Notes: generated by a model from the sequence alone, not told the origin. Counted from the stretch's first letter, positions 7,489 through 16,740 are shown. The stretch: DNA of 36,887 nucleotides from CAG-390 sp045644325 (GCA_045644325.1 JAZRGT010000015.1:1-36887); one strand, 5' to 3'. A program made the numbers and translations.

Positions 7489-8886
7489 TTATAGTATCTC
7501 TCTTTTGCGGCGCACGAGGCAGAGTGCTGACATTATCAACGCCATTCCGCCGAGGCAGACGGCGATTGTGTCGAATGCACGGTCGCCGGTCTTTGGTGCT
7601 TCGGCAACGGTATATTCAAACTCGTCGGCAGATGTGATCATATCGACGAAGGGAGATTCGGTTATGTACCACCTTGTATAAAATTTCTCAAATTTGCATT
7701 CAACCACTATCGGTATCATCTCGCCGTCCTTGATAAGGTAGCAGTAAACCAGCGCGGTCGCTTCCTTGTCGGTCGATTTGATAACCTTTACAACAGCGGT
7801 CTCGGGATCGTAAGCAAAATTGACCGTCTCGGGCGCGGCAATGTAATAGTCCCCGCCTTCCATGATCATTGTTGCAAAATCCTCATCGGCATATGCGCGC
7901 TCAAAAAGCTTATACGCCGATTCCGTTACATAGCACATTATCGTCTCTTCACTCTCGCCGTAACCGATTATCCATCCGAAGTGAATAAGCTTAAAATACT
8001 GTATTGTTTTCTTTTCACCCTTGTCCGTAATTATCTCTTTTGAGATAGAAACAAATTCCTCGCCGTTCGTCTGAGTATAATCATAATAATACTGCTTGTA
8101 ACCATATATTAAGGAAATTGAGCTAATAAGCTGATCGACGATATATTTTGCTTCGACGTCAATAATCTCCAAAGCCTCGTCGCGCACTTTTTCGGAATTT
8201 TCTTCTCTGTAAGTATCGAGATAATTACTATCACTTGCCAAAAGAATGCTGTATTCGGATTCCGCAATCCTCCAACCGTCGGCGGTATTCACGAATTTGC
8301 ACTCGACAGGAAAATAGTAATAAGGTCGGGGACCGTCTGACCAATATGATTTTATTGCAACGATCGCACTCGCGGCAGAAGAGTCGCCTTTTATGTTTTG
8401 AATAATATTCGGAATATCATCGTCAATAAAAATATATCCGTACTCAGGAAAATAATTTGCAAAAACTTTTCCGTTGTCATCAAGATAAAATCTCGAGTAT
8501 TTTTCGATCGATCCGTCGGATTTTTGGTATATTTCCAAATTATAAGAATCCGATGCTATATCCTCCGAATATATCTGCTTCGCAATCTCGCACATTGCGG
8601 AATATGATCCGCCGGGGAGCTTGGCTTCATAGACCGGCAGATATGTCACGTTAAGGTCATATTCGGGATAATACACCTTGCGGCGGTCTCCCGATTTATG
8701 ATCCACAATATCTTCGTTATATCCTTCTACTCTGGCGTCATAGAAGAAATCCATAGCTTGTTCTACCAATTCTTTAGCTTCCTTCTTGTCGATCGTTGCG
8801 GATTTAGCCGCAACCGTCGGCGCAAGTGCCGAAAAGGCGGCAAGACAGAAAGTGAGGGCTAAAATGATCGACAATAATTTTTTCAT
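7489..8886 (-). CDS. Secreted cell-wall-anchored protein, paralog 3
   Basis: A 465-residue paralog. Signal peptide MKKLLSIILALTFCLAAFSA with cleavage near VAA-KS, two repeat modules (motifs ECKFVNTADGWRIAES and ECKFEKFYTRWYITES), and sorting signal APKTGD, hydrophobic segment, RRKREIL. Each module also has LPGGSYSAMCE and a DGPR-containing strand. The start at 8886 is chosen because the signal peptide begins there and AAAGGACGG precedes it; a longer reading would run into the spacer and the previous gene. Paralogs 3 and 4 are the closest pair by eye. No catalytic motif is visible. Confidence 0.8.
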   Translation of the reverse strand: MKKLLSIILALTFCLAAFSALAPTVAAKSATIDKKEAKELVEQAMDFFYDARVEGYNEDIVDHKSGDRRKVYYPEYDLNVTYLPVYEAKLPGGSYSAMCEIAKQIYSEDIASDSYNLEIYQKSDGSIEKYSRFYLDDNGKVFANYFPEYGYIFIDDDIPNIIQNIKGDSSAASAIVAIKSYWSDGPRPYYYFPVECKFVNTADGWRIAESEYSILLASDSNYLDTYREENSEKVRDEALEIIDVEAKYIVDQLISSISLIYGYKQYYYDYTQTNGEEFVSISKEIITDKGEKKTIQYFKLIHFGWIIGYGESEETIMCYVTESAYKLFERAYADEDFATMIMEGGDYYIAAPETVNFAYDPETAVVKVIKSTDKEATALVYCYLIKDGEMIPIVVECKFEKFYTRWYITESPFVDMITSADEFEYTVAEAPKTGDRAFDTIAVCLGGMALIMSALCLVRRKREIL

Positions 8887-8920
8887 AGTTTTACCGTCCT
8901 TTCTTCGTGGTAAATTTTGA

Positions 8921-10333
8921 TCAAAATTCTCTTCTTCTGCGAACAAGGCAGAGCGCGGACATCACGATCGCCATACCGCCGAGGCAGAGGACGATGGTGT
9001 CGAATGCGTTGTCGCCCGTTGCGGGGGCTTCGCCGACGGTATATTCAAATCCGTCAGCCGAGGTCAGCATATCAACAAAATCCGATTCCGCAATATACCA
9101 CCGTTCATATCCTTTCTCAAATTTGCATTCAACGTATATCGGGATAGTTTTTCCTTTCTCTTTGAGTTCACAATAAACAAGTGCCGTGGCTTCTTTATCG
9201 GTGGATTCAATAACCCGAACAACTACTTCGTTGGGGTCATACACATATGAAAGGTCATCGATTCCCTCAATAACTGCAACATATTTCGTGTCACCTTCGG
9301 TAATAAACATATCAAACTCATTGTCGTGATACGCTTTGGTTAAAAACTCCTCGTATAATTCATCGGTTAAATATGCCCAGGCAAAGTTATCTATTCCAAC
9401 ATCCTCGGCATATTCAACGTATCTCATCGTACGCTTTGATCCGTCTGAGGCTGTGATTTCTTTTACGATTTCATTAATTTCTTTCTGCTCACGATTTGCA
9501 TAATCTACGTATCTTTTATAGTAATCGCAATAAGTATCTACTATTAACTCCATCACCAAATCGTCAACAGTATACTTCGCCTCGGCGTCAATGAGCTTCA
9601 GAACCTCGGGATTAACTTTTTCGGGGTTAGCCTTGCGGTATTCATCAAGTACGGTTTTGGACGAAGCCAAAAGCACGCTTAATTCAGATTCTGCGATCCG
9701 CCAACCGTCGGACGTATTTTCAAATTTGCATTCAACTGCCTCACAATAATAGGATCGCGGACCGTCTGCCCAATAAAACTCGGTAGATACTATCGCTGTC
9801 GCGGTTTCGGAATCGCCCGAAAGTATCTTTAAGTAGATCTTGCCCTCGCCTCGATTGTTCGAGTATGCACGACTCGGTATACTTATGTGTATATAGCAAG
9901 GCGCATAATCGCTGTGCCCGTGTCCGTAAACCTTTCCGTTTTCGGCAACGTGATACATCGGCAAATCGTAACCTGCCACCGAACACCAATAAGCCCGCTC
10001 TGCAATTTCCGCGGTATAAATATCTTTCGCTGTCTCACACATTGCAGAATATGATCCGCCGGGGAGCTTTGACTCATATACCGGTCTGTAGGTCAGCGTC
10101 CTGTCTATCCGGGAAACGTAAATCTCACAAACGTCTTCGGATTTGTAATCAACAAGTTTATCATTCCAATCACCAACTCTGGCATCACAGCAAAATTGAT
10201 AAGCCTTCTCTACCAATTCCTTCGCTTCGCTCTCGCTGATCGTGGCGGATTTCGCCGAGGTCAGCGGGGCAATTGCACTCAAGGCAGCCAATACAAAGGC
10301 GAGGACGAGGGTTACGGATAACAATTTTTTCAT
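8921..10333 (-). CDS. Secreted cell-wall-anchored protein, paralog 4 (first gene of the array)
   Basis: A 470-residue paralog with signal peptide MKKLLSVTLVLAFVLAALSA, mature start KSATISESEAKELV, two repeat modules (ECKFENTSDGWRIAES and ECKFEKGYERWYIAES) and sorting signal APATGD followed by a hydrophobic segment and RRRREF. It has the strongest ribosome binding site of the array (AAGGAGGTAAAG), fitting its place as first gene of the transcript 10333 to 4182. Its signal peptide differs more from the others than theirs do from one another. I see no convincing promoter in the 213 bases upstream, although a TATATA box around 10370 is possible. Confidence 0.8.
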   Translation of the reverse strand: MKKLLSVTLVLAFVLAALSAIAPLTSAKSATISESEAKELVEKAYQFCCDARVGDWNDKLVDYKSEDVCEIYVSRIDRTLTYRPVYESKLPGGSYSAMCETAKDIYTAEIAERAYWCSVAGYDLPMYHVAENGKVYGHGHSDYAPCYIHISIPSRAYSNNRGEGKIYLKILSGDSETATAIVSTEFYWADGPRSYYCEAVECKFENTSDGWRIAESELSVLLASSKTVLDEYRKANPEKVNPEVLKLIDAEAKYTVDDLVMELIVDTYCDYYKRYVDYANREQKEINEIVKEITASDGSKRTMRYVEYAEDVGIDNFAWAYLTDELYEEFLTKAYHDNEFDMFITEGDTKYVAVIEGIDDLSYVYDPNEVVVRVIESTDKEATALVYCELKEKGKTIPIYVECKFEKGYERWYIAESDFVDMLTSADGFEYTVGEAPATGDNAFDTIVLCLGGMAIVMSALCLVRRRREF

Positions 10334-10455
10334 AGACTTTACCTCCTTTTTCGGTTGTCCCTTCACTTATATAGACACAAAACGACCCGATTTAGTTTCA
10401 TATTTTTCAAAAGTTTTTTCTATTTCTCCAATTTTATTTTACCATAAACAAAAAA

Positions 10456-10486
10456 GCAAGTCAAGAAATTTTCATTCCTGACTTGC
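10456..10486 (-). terminator. Terminator of the TcaA-like operon
   Basis: GCAAGTCA/TGACTTGC stem with a 15-base loop; on the minus strand it is followed by a run of T. It lies 60 bases after the stop at 10547. Confidence 0.6.
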
Positions 10487-10546
10487 AATTTTGTGTTATT
10501 GCACAATTTTTATTATTTGGTTTTGGTTATGATAAACAAACAATTA

Positions 10547-12430
10547 TCATTCTACCGTCGGTGCATAAACAAAGCTCCAAACTCTCCACTCACCCTTATA
10601 AAGCACCTGCAGAACGCTGATGCTTCCTGTGAGGGTGTCGGTCTGCGCTATGCCGTCAACGGTTCTCGTGCGCGTTACGATGAACTCGACTCGGCAGGAG
10701 AGGCTGTTTTTCGTATATGCAACGAGATCTACGGTCTTTTTGTCGCCAATGACAAAACTGTCGTACTTCGGCATCAGGTTAACGTCGCGGTAGGATTCCA
10801 TAACGCCGACGTAGCCCGCAGTACCTTCGATCATCTGTGCCTTGAGCGCGTTATAGTTATCGTTGAAGGTCTTTTCGTTAGCGGGATCGTTCCACGCTCC
10901 GCCGCCGCAGATATATGCAATATAGCTTTCGGCAAACTTTTCAGCCGCCGCTATGCGCTCGGCATCGAAAACGTCACCCGAGCTGTAATCGAAATCACAT
11001 CTGACCTCGTAGCCCTGGACGCTCTTGCCCGCAAGGGGAAGATCTTCGCCTTTGAATTTAGCGGTCACATTCGGCTCAGCAAGGTAACCCGTGATGATGT
11101 ATTTATCAAAATCGGGAACTGCGCCCTCGATCACGCCAAGCTCCGATACCTCGTATCTGCCCAGCGCGGTAAAGCCGTAGGCAATATCCTCGGCACTCGC
11201 TACGTCCTGAAGACGGGCATCCTGCGAGATCGCCTTTCCGTTGACGAAAAGCTCTGCGCCGGCGGGAACAAGTACGGTTACGGTATACTTGCACTCTGCG
11301 GGAGTGTCAAATTTATAATTGCCGTCCTCACTCGAAAGGAGCGCGACCGAAGTGTCGCCGATCTTCGCCTCGACCTCGACCTCGCCAAAGAGGTTATCGA
11401 CAGTCCATACGCTGAGGCGCGGGAGCGTGCCCGTGCCGCCGTCGTCGAGCTGTCCGAGCTCGCCATCGACCTCCTCGCGGCTCGCCAATTCCTCGGTAAG
11501 CTTGATGCCGCTGACGTATGCGTCAACGCCGACGGGGAGAGTTACGGTGATCGAATGAGTTGCGTTTTCGGGGTAATAGAAGAAGAATTCGTGCTCGCCG
11601 CTCTGTCTGAAGCCAAGCACTTCGCCGTCAATCGTTGCCGAAACAGCGGGGAGGAAATAAATATCGTCAAATACGTAAACGTCACAGGGTGCGACTTCGT
11701 GTCCCTCCTCAAAGATCGATATCGCGGGGTAAGACACGGTGTATTTTTCCTTCATTTCGGTAGTGATCACCGAGCCGTTGACCTTCAAGGTTGCGCCCGA
11801 GGGGACGGTCACGCGATATTCGGGGAAGTCCACCTCGTCAAAATAAGCGATATCGAACTCGATCCGCACAGCTTCCCACTCGCCGGGCACGAAAAATCCG
11901 ACAGACTTGTCGCGAATGACAAGCGAGGCAAAACGAACGCCGTCCGAGAAAAGCTCGTAGACAGGATAACCCTCGGCAGAGGGCGAGATTCGGCGCAGAT
12001 ACGTGATCTCTCCGAGCTTGAGCGCGGGAGAAAGAACGTCGTAAGCAAGCCGCGATGCATCTTCGTAATCGGGATACGTATTCGGAAGATTGAGTCTGAG
12101 CTGCTGTTGCCAAGCCTCGATATCCTTTTCCGAAATATAATTCTCAACGAAAACCGAGGCAGTGCCCGCTTCGTTGCTCTCGATAAAACGCCAAAAAACA
12201 ACTGTCAGCGAGGAAACGAGGAGGAATCCGATGCAAAAATAAACGACCAAGGCCTTCAGAAGTCCGCCTGACCGCGGGTGTCTTCTCCTCTCTCCGCGCG
12301 CAAAGCTTGCGTCGATGCCGACGCCGATCTTCGCGGTCGCTTCACTTCGACTTCCGCCCGTTTGCGCCATCGAATTGATATTTTCCTTGCTTCCTATGTC
12401 CTGCGGACGGTTTTTAGGGAAATCTGCCAT
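10547..12430 (-). CDS. TcaA-like single-pass membrane protein with extracytoplasmic beta modules
   Basis: A 627-residue protein. Residues 1-57 are a polar basic cytoplasmic tail, 58-79 a single transmembrane helix, and the rest is outside. The extracytoplasmic part holds at least three short beta modules marked by strands such as VTVPSGATLKVNG, ITVTLPVGVDAYVSG and VLVPAGAELFVNGK, a pattern seen in TcaA-type envelope proteins. Residues about 480-627 look like an NTF2-like domain (helical start AAAEKFAESYIAYI, then strands ending in GEWRVWSFVYAP). Its start overlaps the upstream stop by one base (ATGA), so it is coupled to the phosphodiester-glycosidase-like gene. A role in cell-envelope sensing or cell-wall polymer metabolism is inferred from family resemblance. 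Confidence 0.7.
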   Translation of the reverse strand: MADFPKNRPQDIGSKENINSMAQTGGSRSEATAKIGVGIDASFARGERRRHPRSGGLLKALVVYFCIGFLLVSSLTVVFWRFIESNEAGTASVFVENYISEKDIEAWQQQLRLNLPNTYPDYEDASRLAYDVLSPALKLGEITYLRRISPSAEGYPVYELFSDGVRFASLVIRDKSVGFFVPGEWEAVRIEFDIAYFDEVDFPEYRVTVPSGATLKVNGSVITTEMKEKYTVSYPAISIFEEGHEVAPCDVYVFDDIYFLPAVSATIDGEVLGFRQSGEHEFFFYYPENATHSITVTLPVGVDAYVSGIKLTEELASREEVDGELGQLDDGGTGTLPRLSVWTVDNLFGEVEVEAKIGDTSVALLSSEDGNYKFDTPAECKYTVTVLVPAGAELFVNGKAISQDARLQDVASAEDIAYGFTALGRYEVSELGVIEGAVPDFDKYIITGYLAEPNVTAKFKGEDLPLAGKSVQGYEVRCDFDYSSGDVFDAERIAAAEKFAESYIAYICGGGAWNDPANEKTFNDNYNALKAQMIEGTAGYVGVMESYRDVNLMPKYDSFVIGDKKTVDLVAYTKNSLSCRVEFIVTRTRTVDGIAQTDTLTGSISVLQVLYKGEWRVWSFVYAPTVE

Positions 12431-13317
12431 CAGTTTGCACCTCCCCCAACGGTCAGAGTGAAGCCGTTTTCATTTTTAGAGCCGAGCTGACCGACTCCGT
12501 CCGAGTAAAATGCACCCTCGGCGCGAATAGCTGCGGCATTGACCGCACCGTACTCGAACATTATTGCTGCGAGCTCGTCATATGTAATACCGGCGGGATA
12601 AATTCCGCGATCGTTTGCAAAGACAAGAATGATCGATCCGTCCGCCGCCTGACCGATCGCCACGCGCGATGCGTATCCGCCGCCGAGATCGGATGCGGGC
12701 GAGGAATTCTGCATAAGCACGCGGTCGACCGCGATGCCCCAGACGTAGCCCGAATTTGCCGCTTCGTACGCGGTGCGCGCACCGACATCAAGCACTCCAT
12801 CTGCACTCATAGCGCAGAAGCAATAGATCTCGTCGGTCTCGCCGCGATAGGAAAGGTAATCGCCGACGATGTAAGCATCGGGATTTCCGTAAAGACCGAA
12901 TGCGTAATCAGCATCCGCAACGCCCTTATCCCCTCGCGACAGCGAGAGCGATGCAGGATCAATGCCCGTCAGCACGACGGCATCCCACGCGTACGACGCG
13001 TCATCTATATAATGAAGCGAAATTCTGTATTCATTAGTATCCGTCAGCGCGATATCGCTTTCAACAACCTCGGGAGGCATATAGAAAACTGCCTCGCCAA
13101 GCTCCTCTGCGCTGAAAAAGAGCCCTGCCATAGGGTAGCTTTTTTCCGCAAAGGTGGCGCAAAGCCGATCGGAAGCCGATCGAGCGGGGCCTTTTGCAAT
13201 AACAAAAGCAGCACAAACGAGCGCACCGAGCAATATAACGGCGGTTATGAGCAACACAAGAGCGAAGCCAAGCATCGCCTTACCCGTTTTTTTCTTTCGT
13301 GTAATGACTTTCGACAT
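12430..13317 (-). CDS. Membrane-anchored phosphodiester-glycosidase-like (NAGPA domain) protein
   Basis: A 295-residue protein. One transmembrane helix at residues 14-41, then an extracytoplasmic domain. The C-terminal half contains SRVAIGQAADGSIILVFAND and ITYDELAAIMFEYGAVNAAAI, matching the layout of NAGPA/exopolysaccharide-type phosphodiester glycosidases (GMTLxELAxxxxxLGAxxAxNLDGG). The usual NLDGGGSS active-site loop is replaced by AIRAEGAF, so the catalytic acidic residue seems lost. It is preceded by GGAGGAG, which fixes the start at 13317. First gene of the two-gene operon with the TcaA-like protein. It may bind rather than cleave a glycan; this is inference. Confidence 0.65.
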   Translation of the reverse strand: MSKVITRKKKTGKAMLGFALVLLITAVILLGALVCAAFVIAKGPARSASDRLCATFAEKSYPMAGLFFSAEELGEAVFYMPPEVVESDIALTDTNEYRISLHYIDDASYAWDAVVLTGIDPASLSLSRGDKGVADADYAFGLYGNPDAYIVGDYLSYRGETDEIYCFCAMSADGVLDVGARTAYEAANSGYVWGIAVDRVLMQNSSPASDLGGGYASRVAIGQAADGSIILVFANDRGIYPAGITYDELAAIMFEYGAVNAAAIRAEGAFYSDGVGQLGSKNENGFTLTVGGGAN

Positions 13318-13355
13318 AAACTCCTCCGAAATCAGAGTATAATTCACTATTTTAT

Positions 13356-13384
13356 ATTTTACAACATAATAAGTCAAATGTCAA
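13356..13384 (-). promoter_or_regulatory. SigmaA-type promoter of the NAGPA/TcaA-like operon
   Basis: On the minus strand perfect TTGACA (13379-13384), a 17-base spacer and TAAAAT (13356-13361) stand about 40 bases before the start codon. Confidence 0.75.
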
Positions 13385-13420
13385 GCAAATATATGTTAAT
13401 AAAAAATTTTGTGCAAAAAA

Positions 13421-13455
13421 AGAGCGGAACCGCATTGCAAACACGGTTCTGCTCT
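13421..13455 (-). terminator. Terminator of the PrsA-like/TIM-barrel-like operon
   Basis: AGAGCGGAACCG/CGGTTCTGCTCT stem (12 bp with one G-T pair); on the minus strand a run of seven T follows. It lies five bases after the stop at 13460. Confidence 0.85.
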
Positions 13456-13459
13456 TGAA

Positions 13460-14503
13460 TTATTCGGTAATTTGGGATTCGGTTTCCGTAATCTCTTCAG
13501 CATCAGGCAAGCCGAGGCCTACCATTGTGTTTTTCGCTCCGCGATCAAGCGCCGCGCGAGTCTGGCTGTCGCCGTCGGGATCGTTACCGCAACCGAGAAG
13601 GATCCTGAGGTGAAACTCTCGGCGCAGATCTGTGACGCGCGCAACTCTGTCTGTAATCAACGCCTCGGGCGTCATAAGTACGGGAACAGAGGGAGTGTAA
13701 AGGTCAACGGCGAGGAAGGCGCACTTCTTTGAAAGCTCGAGAAGTCCCGCTCTGCCCGCAAGATTGACGTAATCAAAAGGCAGCGCAAGTCCGATAACGG
13801 TTCTGCGGCCTACTCTTTCGTAAACGTCGGAGATAAAGGAAACTCCGGCACCTGTGTCTGCGGCAAAGCCGACGAGAAGGATCTCGTCGATCCCCGCCTC
13901 AACGAGTTCGCAAATAAGCGATATCTCGTACGCGCGCATTATTTCGCGCGTTTCCTCGGGTAGGTTCGGGTAATCGATTTCAAAAACGCCGCAAACAGTC
14001 GTTCTTGTTCCCCAATTTTCGGTGATCAGCGAGATTCCGTCAGAAAGTGGAATATCTCCCACAAGGTCAATCGAGTATTCAAGGCTTATCGGTGAGGAAT
14101 ACGCAAGTGCCATTTTCCCGTCCGAAAGCTTTTTGCGCAGAGTGACGGAAACTGCGTCGTACTCGATCTCGTCAAGGGCTTGCGACGTGTCTCCGGTTTC
14201 TTCAGTTGCTGTAGATTCTTTGGTTTCCGCGATATCGGAGTAATTCACGCCGAAAACAATGCCGCGCGCGATCGTAGCGGCGGGGGCATTCGCGTAATAG
14301 AGCTCCGACTCGGTGGTTTCGCCGTTTGACATAACTTCAACGCCCTCGGCGAGGTTACGAAGATGATTGCCGAGCATAACGGCAATAACGAAAAGAATGA
14401 GCGCAAGCGAAACGAATATTACAGCCAGCCGTCCGCCCTCGCCCATAGGGGTGCGGTGGCGGCTTCGGAAGGCCCTGCGCCTTCCGCCGCTGAAGCCTCC
14501 CAT
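13460..14503 (-). CDS. Membrane-anchored protein with possible glycoside-hydrolase-like TIM barrel
   Basis: A 347-residue protein. A basic, glycine-rich N-terminus (residues 1-24) precedes a transmembrane helix (25-45); the rest is extracytoplasmic. The C-terminal 200 residues alternate short strands and helices (TTVCGVFEIDYPNL, ICELVEAGIDEILLVGF, RTVIGLALPFDYVNL, LRILLGCGNDP), which fits a TIM barrel of the kind found in putative glycoside hydrolases, but I cannot assign a family or catalytic pair. Its start codon directly follows the stop of the lipoprotein gene with no gap, so the two are probably co-translated. A threonine/glutamate-rich linker lies at about residues 90-115. Confidence 0.55.
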   Translation of the reverse strand: MGGFSGGRRRAFRSRHRTPMGEGGRLAVIFVSLALILFVIAVMLGNHLRNLAEGVEVMSNGETTESELYYANAPAATIARGIVFGVNYSDIAETKESTATEETGDTSQALDEIEYDAVSVTLRKKLSDGKMALAYSSPISLEYSIDLVGDIPLSDGISLITENWGTRTTVCGVFEIDYPNLPEETREIMRAYEISLICELVEAGIDEILLVGFAADTGAGVSFISDVYERVGRRTVIGLALPFDYVNLAGRAGLLELSKKCAFLAVDLYTPSVPVLMTPEALITDRVARVTDLRREFHLRILLGCGNDPDGDSQTRAALDRGAKNTMVGLGLPDAEEITETESQITE

Positions 14504-15544
14504 TTATTCAATCTCCAGAATGTCTATCGTTTTGCCGAAATCATTGAGCTCAAAGAAAAGTGTCTCTTTATATTCGGCGAGTCGCTTGTTGAATTCCGAG
14601 CCCATAATATCGTCCTTGAAATCCTCAAAATTCAGCTTGAGATAATCCTCCTCAAGGGGCAGGCGGATGATAATATAGTAACCGTCGGGAGCTTCAACAA
14701 TACCGCTGAGCTCGTTTTCGCGAAGCTCGAACGCCGCGAGCTCGTATTCGTCGCCGTAATCAGATGTGTAGCGGGCGAAATACTTGCCGTGGATGGTAGT
14801 CATAGTATAATCAGCGCAGTAGAATCCCTTGCGCATGATCAGGTCCATTTCGGGATTATCGCTCGACTTTATTTCCGAATAAAGCTGCTCTGCAAGAGCA
14901 CGATTTTCAGCAGTCACGCCCTTGAGGAAGATGTGATTGGTGCGGATAAAACCGTCGGAATGCATATAATCCGTGATATACTCGTTGCTGCTCTCGATCT
15001 CGCCGAGGTCCTGCGCAAGAATGAAGAAAAGCTCTGTCGCGCAGGTCTCTGCGGCAGTATAGAAGCGGAGAAGGCTGTCGGTGAGGTACTGCTCCGCGAG
15101 CATCTGCTTGTACTTCTTCTTGGAACCGCACTCGTCAACCGCTTCCTCGATCTTTTCCTGAACGGCATCGAGAATAGCATCCTCGGTCATCATAGCCTCG
15201 GCACCGCCGCCGATATAGTAATAATCAGCCATTGCCTGAACCGCGTAATAGTCGCTGACGATCTTACGGCTTACCTGAGCCCAAAGCTCATCACGATAGG
15301 TCTCCGCCTTGGCGGGATCGGTCCAGATATCCTCGCCGTATCGGAGAGCCATATCCTTCTTGAAATTCAGAACGAGATAGCGAAGCTCCTCGTATTTTAC
15401 CTCGTATTTACCAATAGTGCCGATGACAGCAGCTTCCTCTTCCGTACTCTTGATCGGCTTTACGCCACAGGAAGTGAGAACGGAGGTGAGGCAGATGAGC
15501 ATCGCCAAAGCAAGCGCCAGGCGCTTTACAGTCTTGAAATTCAT
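14504..15544 (-). CDS. PrsA/SurA-like foldase lipoprotein
   Basis: A 346-residue lipoprotein. The signal peptide ends in a lipobox LTSC with the lipidated cysteine at residue 26. Residues about 40-190 (YEVKYEELRYLVLNFKKDM onward) resemble the SurA_N/trigger-factor-like chaperone domain, and about 205-300 (IRTNHIFLKGVTAENRALAE, then VEAPDGYYIIIRL) resembles a parvulin peptidyl-prolyl isomerase domain. Such proteins fold exported proteins outside the membrane. The match of the isomerase domain is weak, so activity is uncertain. An AATAGGAG ribosome binding site precedes the start. The nearby array of exported proteins could be clients; that is inference. Confidence 0.72.
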   Translation of the reverse strand: MNFKTVKRLALALAMLICLTSVLTSCGVKPIKSTEEEAAVIGTIGKYEVKYEELRYLVLNFKKDMALRYGEDIWTDPAKAETYRDELWAQVSRKIVSDYYAVQAMADYYYIGGGAEAMMTEDAILDAVQEKIEEAVDECGSKKKYKQMLAEQYLTDSLLRFYTAAETCATELFFILAQDLGEIESSNEYITDYMHSDGFIRTNHIFLKGVTAENRALAEQLYSEIKSSDNPEMDLIMRKGFYCADYTMTTIHGKYFARYTSDYGDEYELAAFELRENELSGIVEAPDGYYIIIRLPLEEDYLKLNFEDFKDDIMGSEFNKRLAEYKETLFFELNDFGKTIDILEIE

Positions 15545-15645
15545 ATTGTACTCCTATTGCATATAATTATCTACTAAATGATATCATATTTTTGTGTCGC
15601 GGATATGAATATTCTCAATTTCATAAAAAAATTTGCAAAAACCAT

Positions 15646-15674
15646 TTGCAACCGATGCGTTTTTATGGTATACT
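15646..15674 (+). promoter_or_regulatory. SigmaA-type promoter of hprK
   Basis: TTGCAA (15646-15651), a 17-base spacer and TATACT (15669-15674) lie about 33 bases before the hprK start codon. Confidence 0.7.
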
Positions 15675-15706
15675 ATATATAATAAAATTCAAAGAGGTCG
15701 TTAACT

Positions 15707-16642
15707 ATGGAAGTAAAGAACAGAATATCGCTCTCCTCCCTCATCAAGGAATTCAATTTTGAAGAAATATATATTGCGGGAAATGCTGATGATATCTTCA
15801 TTACCGTACCCGAGGTAGACCGCCCCGGACTTGCGCTGTCGGGATTCTTCGATTTTTTTGAGCACGAACGCATTCAGCTCATCGGCATTGCGGAATACAC
15901 ATATCTCACCGCTATGACAGATGAAAAGCGCGACTCACATATACGCGATTTCGTGGCGCACAAGCCCGCCGCAATCATCTTCACATCGGGCAACAAGCCC
16001 TTCCCCGAGTTCATTAAATATTGCATCGAATATGAGGTTCCGCTTCTTCTCACCGAGGAGCTGACATCTGCGACGATGGCGGCGCTCTTTGCATCGCTTA
16101 ACGTTCACCTTGCTCCCTGCATTACGCGCCACGGCGTTCTCGTTGAGGTATACGGTGAGGGTATCCTCATCCTCGGTGACAGCGGAGTCGGTAAATCCGA
16201 GACCGCGATTGAGCTTGTAAAGAGAGGTCTCCGACTTATCGCGGACGACGCCGTCGAGATCAAGCGCGTATCAAAGAAATCTCTCGTCGGTCAGGCACCC
16301 GAGATCCTGCGCCACTACGTTGAGCTGCGCGGAATCGGTATCATCGACGTAAAGCGACTTTACGGTATAAGCGCAGTAAAGAACACCGAGAAGATCGACC
16401 TTGTCATCAATCTTGAATCCTGGGTTCAGGGCAAGATGTACGACCGCCTCGGACTTGACGAGCAAAAGATCGACATACTCGGCATTGAGCTGCCCTCGCT
16501 GACCATCCCCGTCCGCCCCGGACGAAACCTCGCCATCATCCTCGAGATCGCCGCGATGAATAACCGCCAGAAGAAGATGGGATATAATACGGCTGAGGAG
16601 TTTAATAAGAGACTTATGGCGATGATGGGGATTGAGGAATAA
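15707..16642 (+). CDS. hprK: HPr kinase/phosphorylase
   Basis: A 311-residue enzyme of normal family length. It phosphorylates Ser-46 of HPr with ATP or PPi and reverses the reaction, linking glycolytic state to carbon catabolite control in Firmicutes. Visible marks are the N-terminal regulatory domain (1-130), the RHG histidine at 141-143, the Walker A motif GDSGVGKS at 157-164, the acidic ADD at 179-181 and the signature LRGIGIIDV at 207-215. A GAGGTC ribosome binding site and a clear promoter precede it. It is transcribed alone here, since a hairpin follows at 16684-16710; the usual lgt or ptsH neighbours are absent from this window. Confidence 0.96.
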   Translation: MEVKNRISLSSLIKEFNFEEIYIAGNADDIFITVPEVDRPGLALSGFFDFFEHERIQLIGIAEYTYLTAMTDEKRDSHIRDFVAHKPAAIIFTSGNKPFPEFIKYCIEYEVPLLLTEELTSATMAALFASLNVHLAPCITRHGVLVEVYGEGILILGDSGVGKSETAIELVKRGLRLIADDAVEIKRVSKKSLVGQAPEILRHYVELRGIGIIDVKRLYGISAVKNTEKIDLVINLESWVQGKMYDRLGLDEQKIDILGIELPSLTIPVRPGRNLAIILEIAAMNNRQKKMGYNTAEEFNKRLMAMMGIEE

Positions 16643-16710
16643 TTAGTTATTAGTTGTTAGTTGTTAGTTATTAGTTGAAGGTGAATTTCCGCCCGATTTG
16701 GGCGGAAATT
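16643..16710 (+). repeat. Tandem heptamer tract with hairpin behind hprK
   Basis: Five tandem units of the type TTAGTTA/TTAGTTG (16643-16677) run into AAGGTGAATTTCC and an 11-bp perfect stem AATTTCCGCCC/GGGCGGAAATT (16684-16694/16700-16710) with T-rich flank, which probably ends hprK transcription. The same arrangement with a different heptamer is at 34303-34365. Confidence 0.65.
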
Positions 16711-16740
16711 TTCATTTTTATTAAAGTTTTGAGGCTATTT

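Noticed and set aside
16643..16680. CRISPR-like repeats
   Set aside because: The units are seven bases long with no spacers; no cas gene is present.
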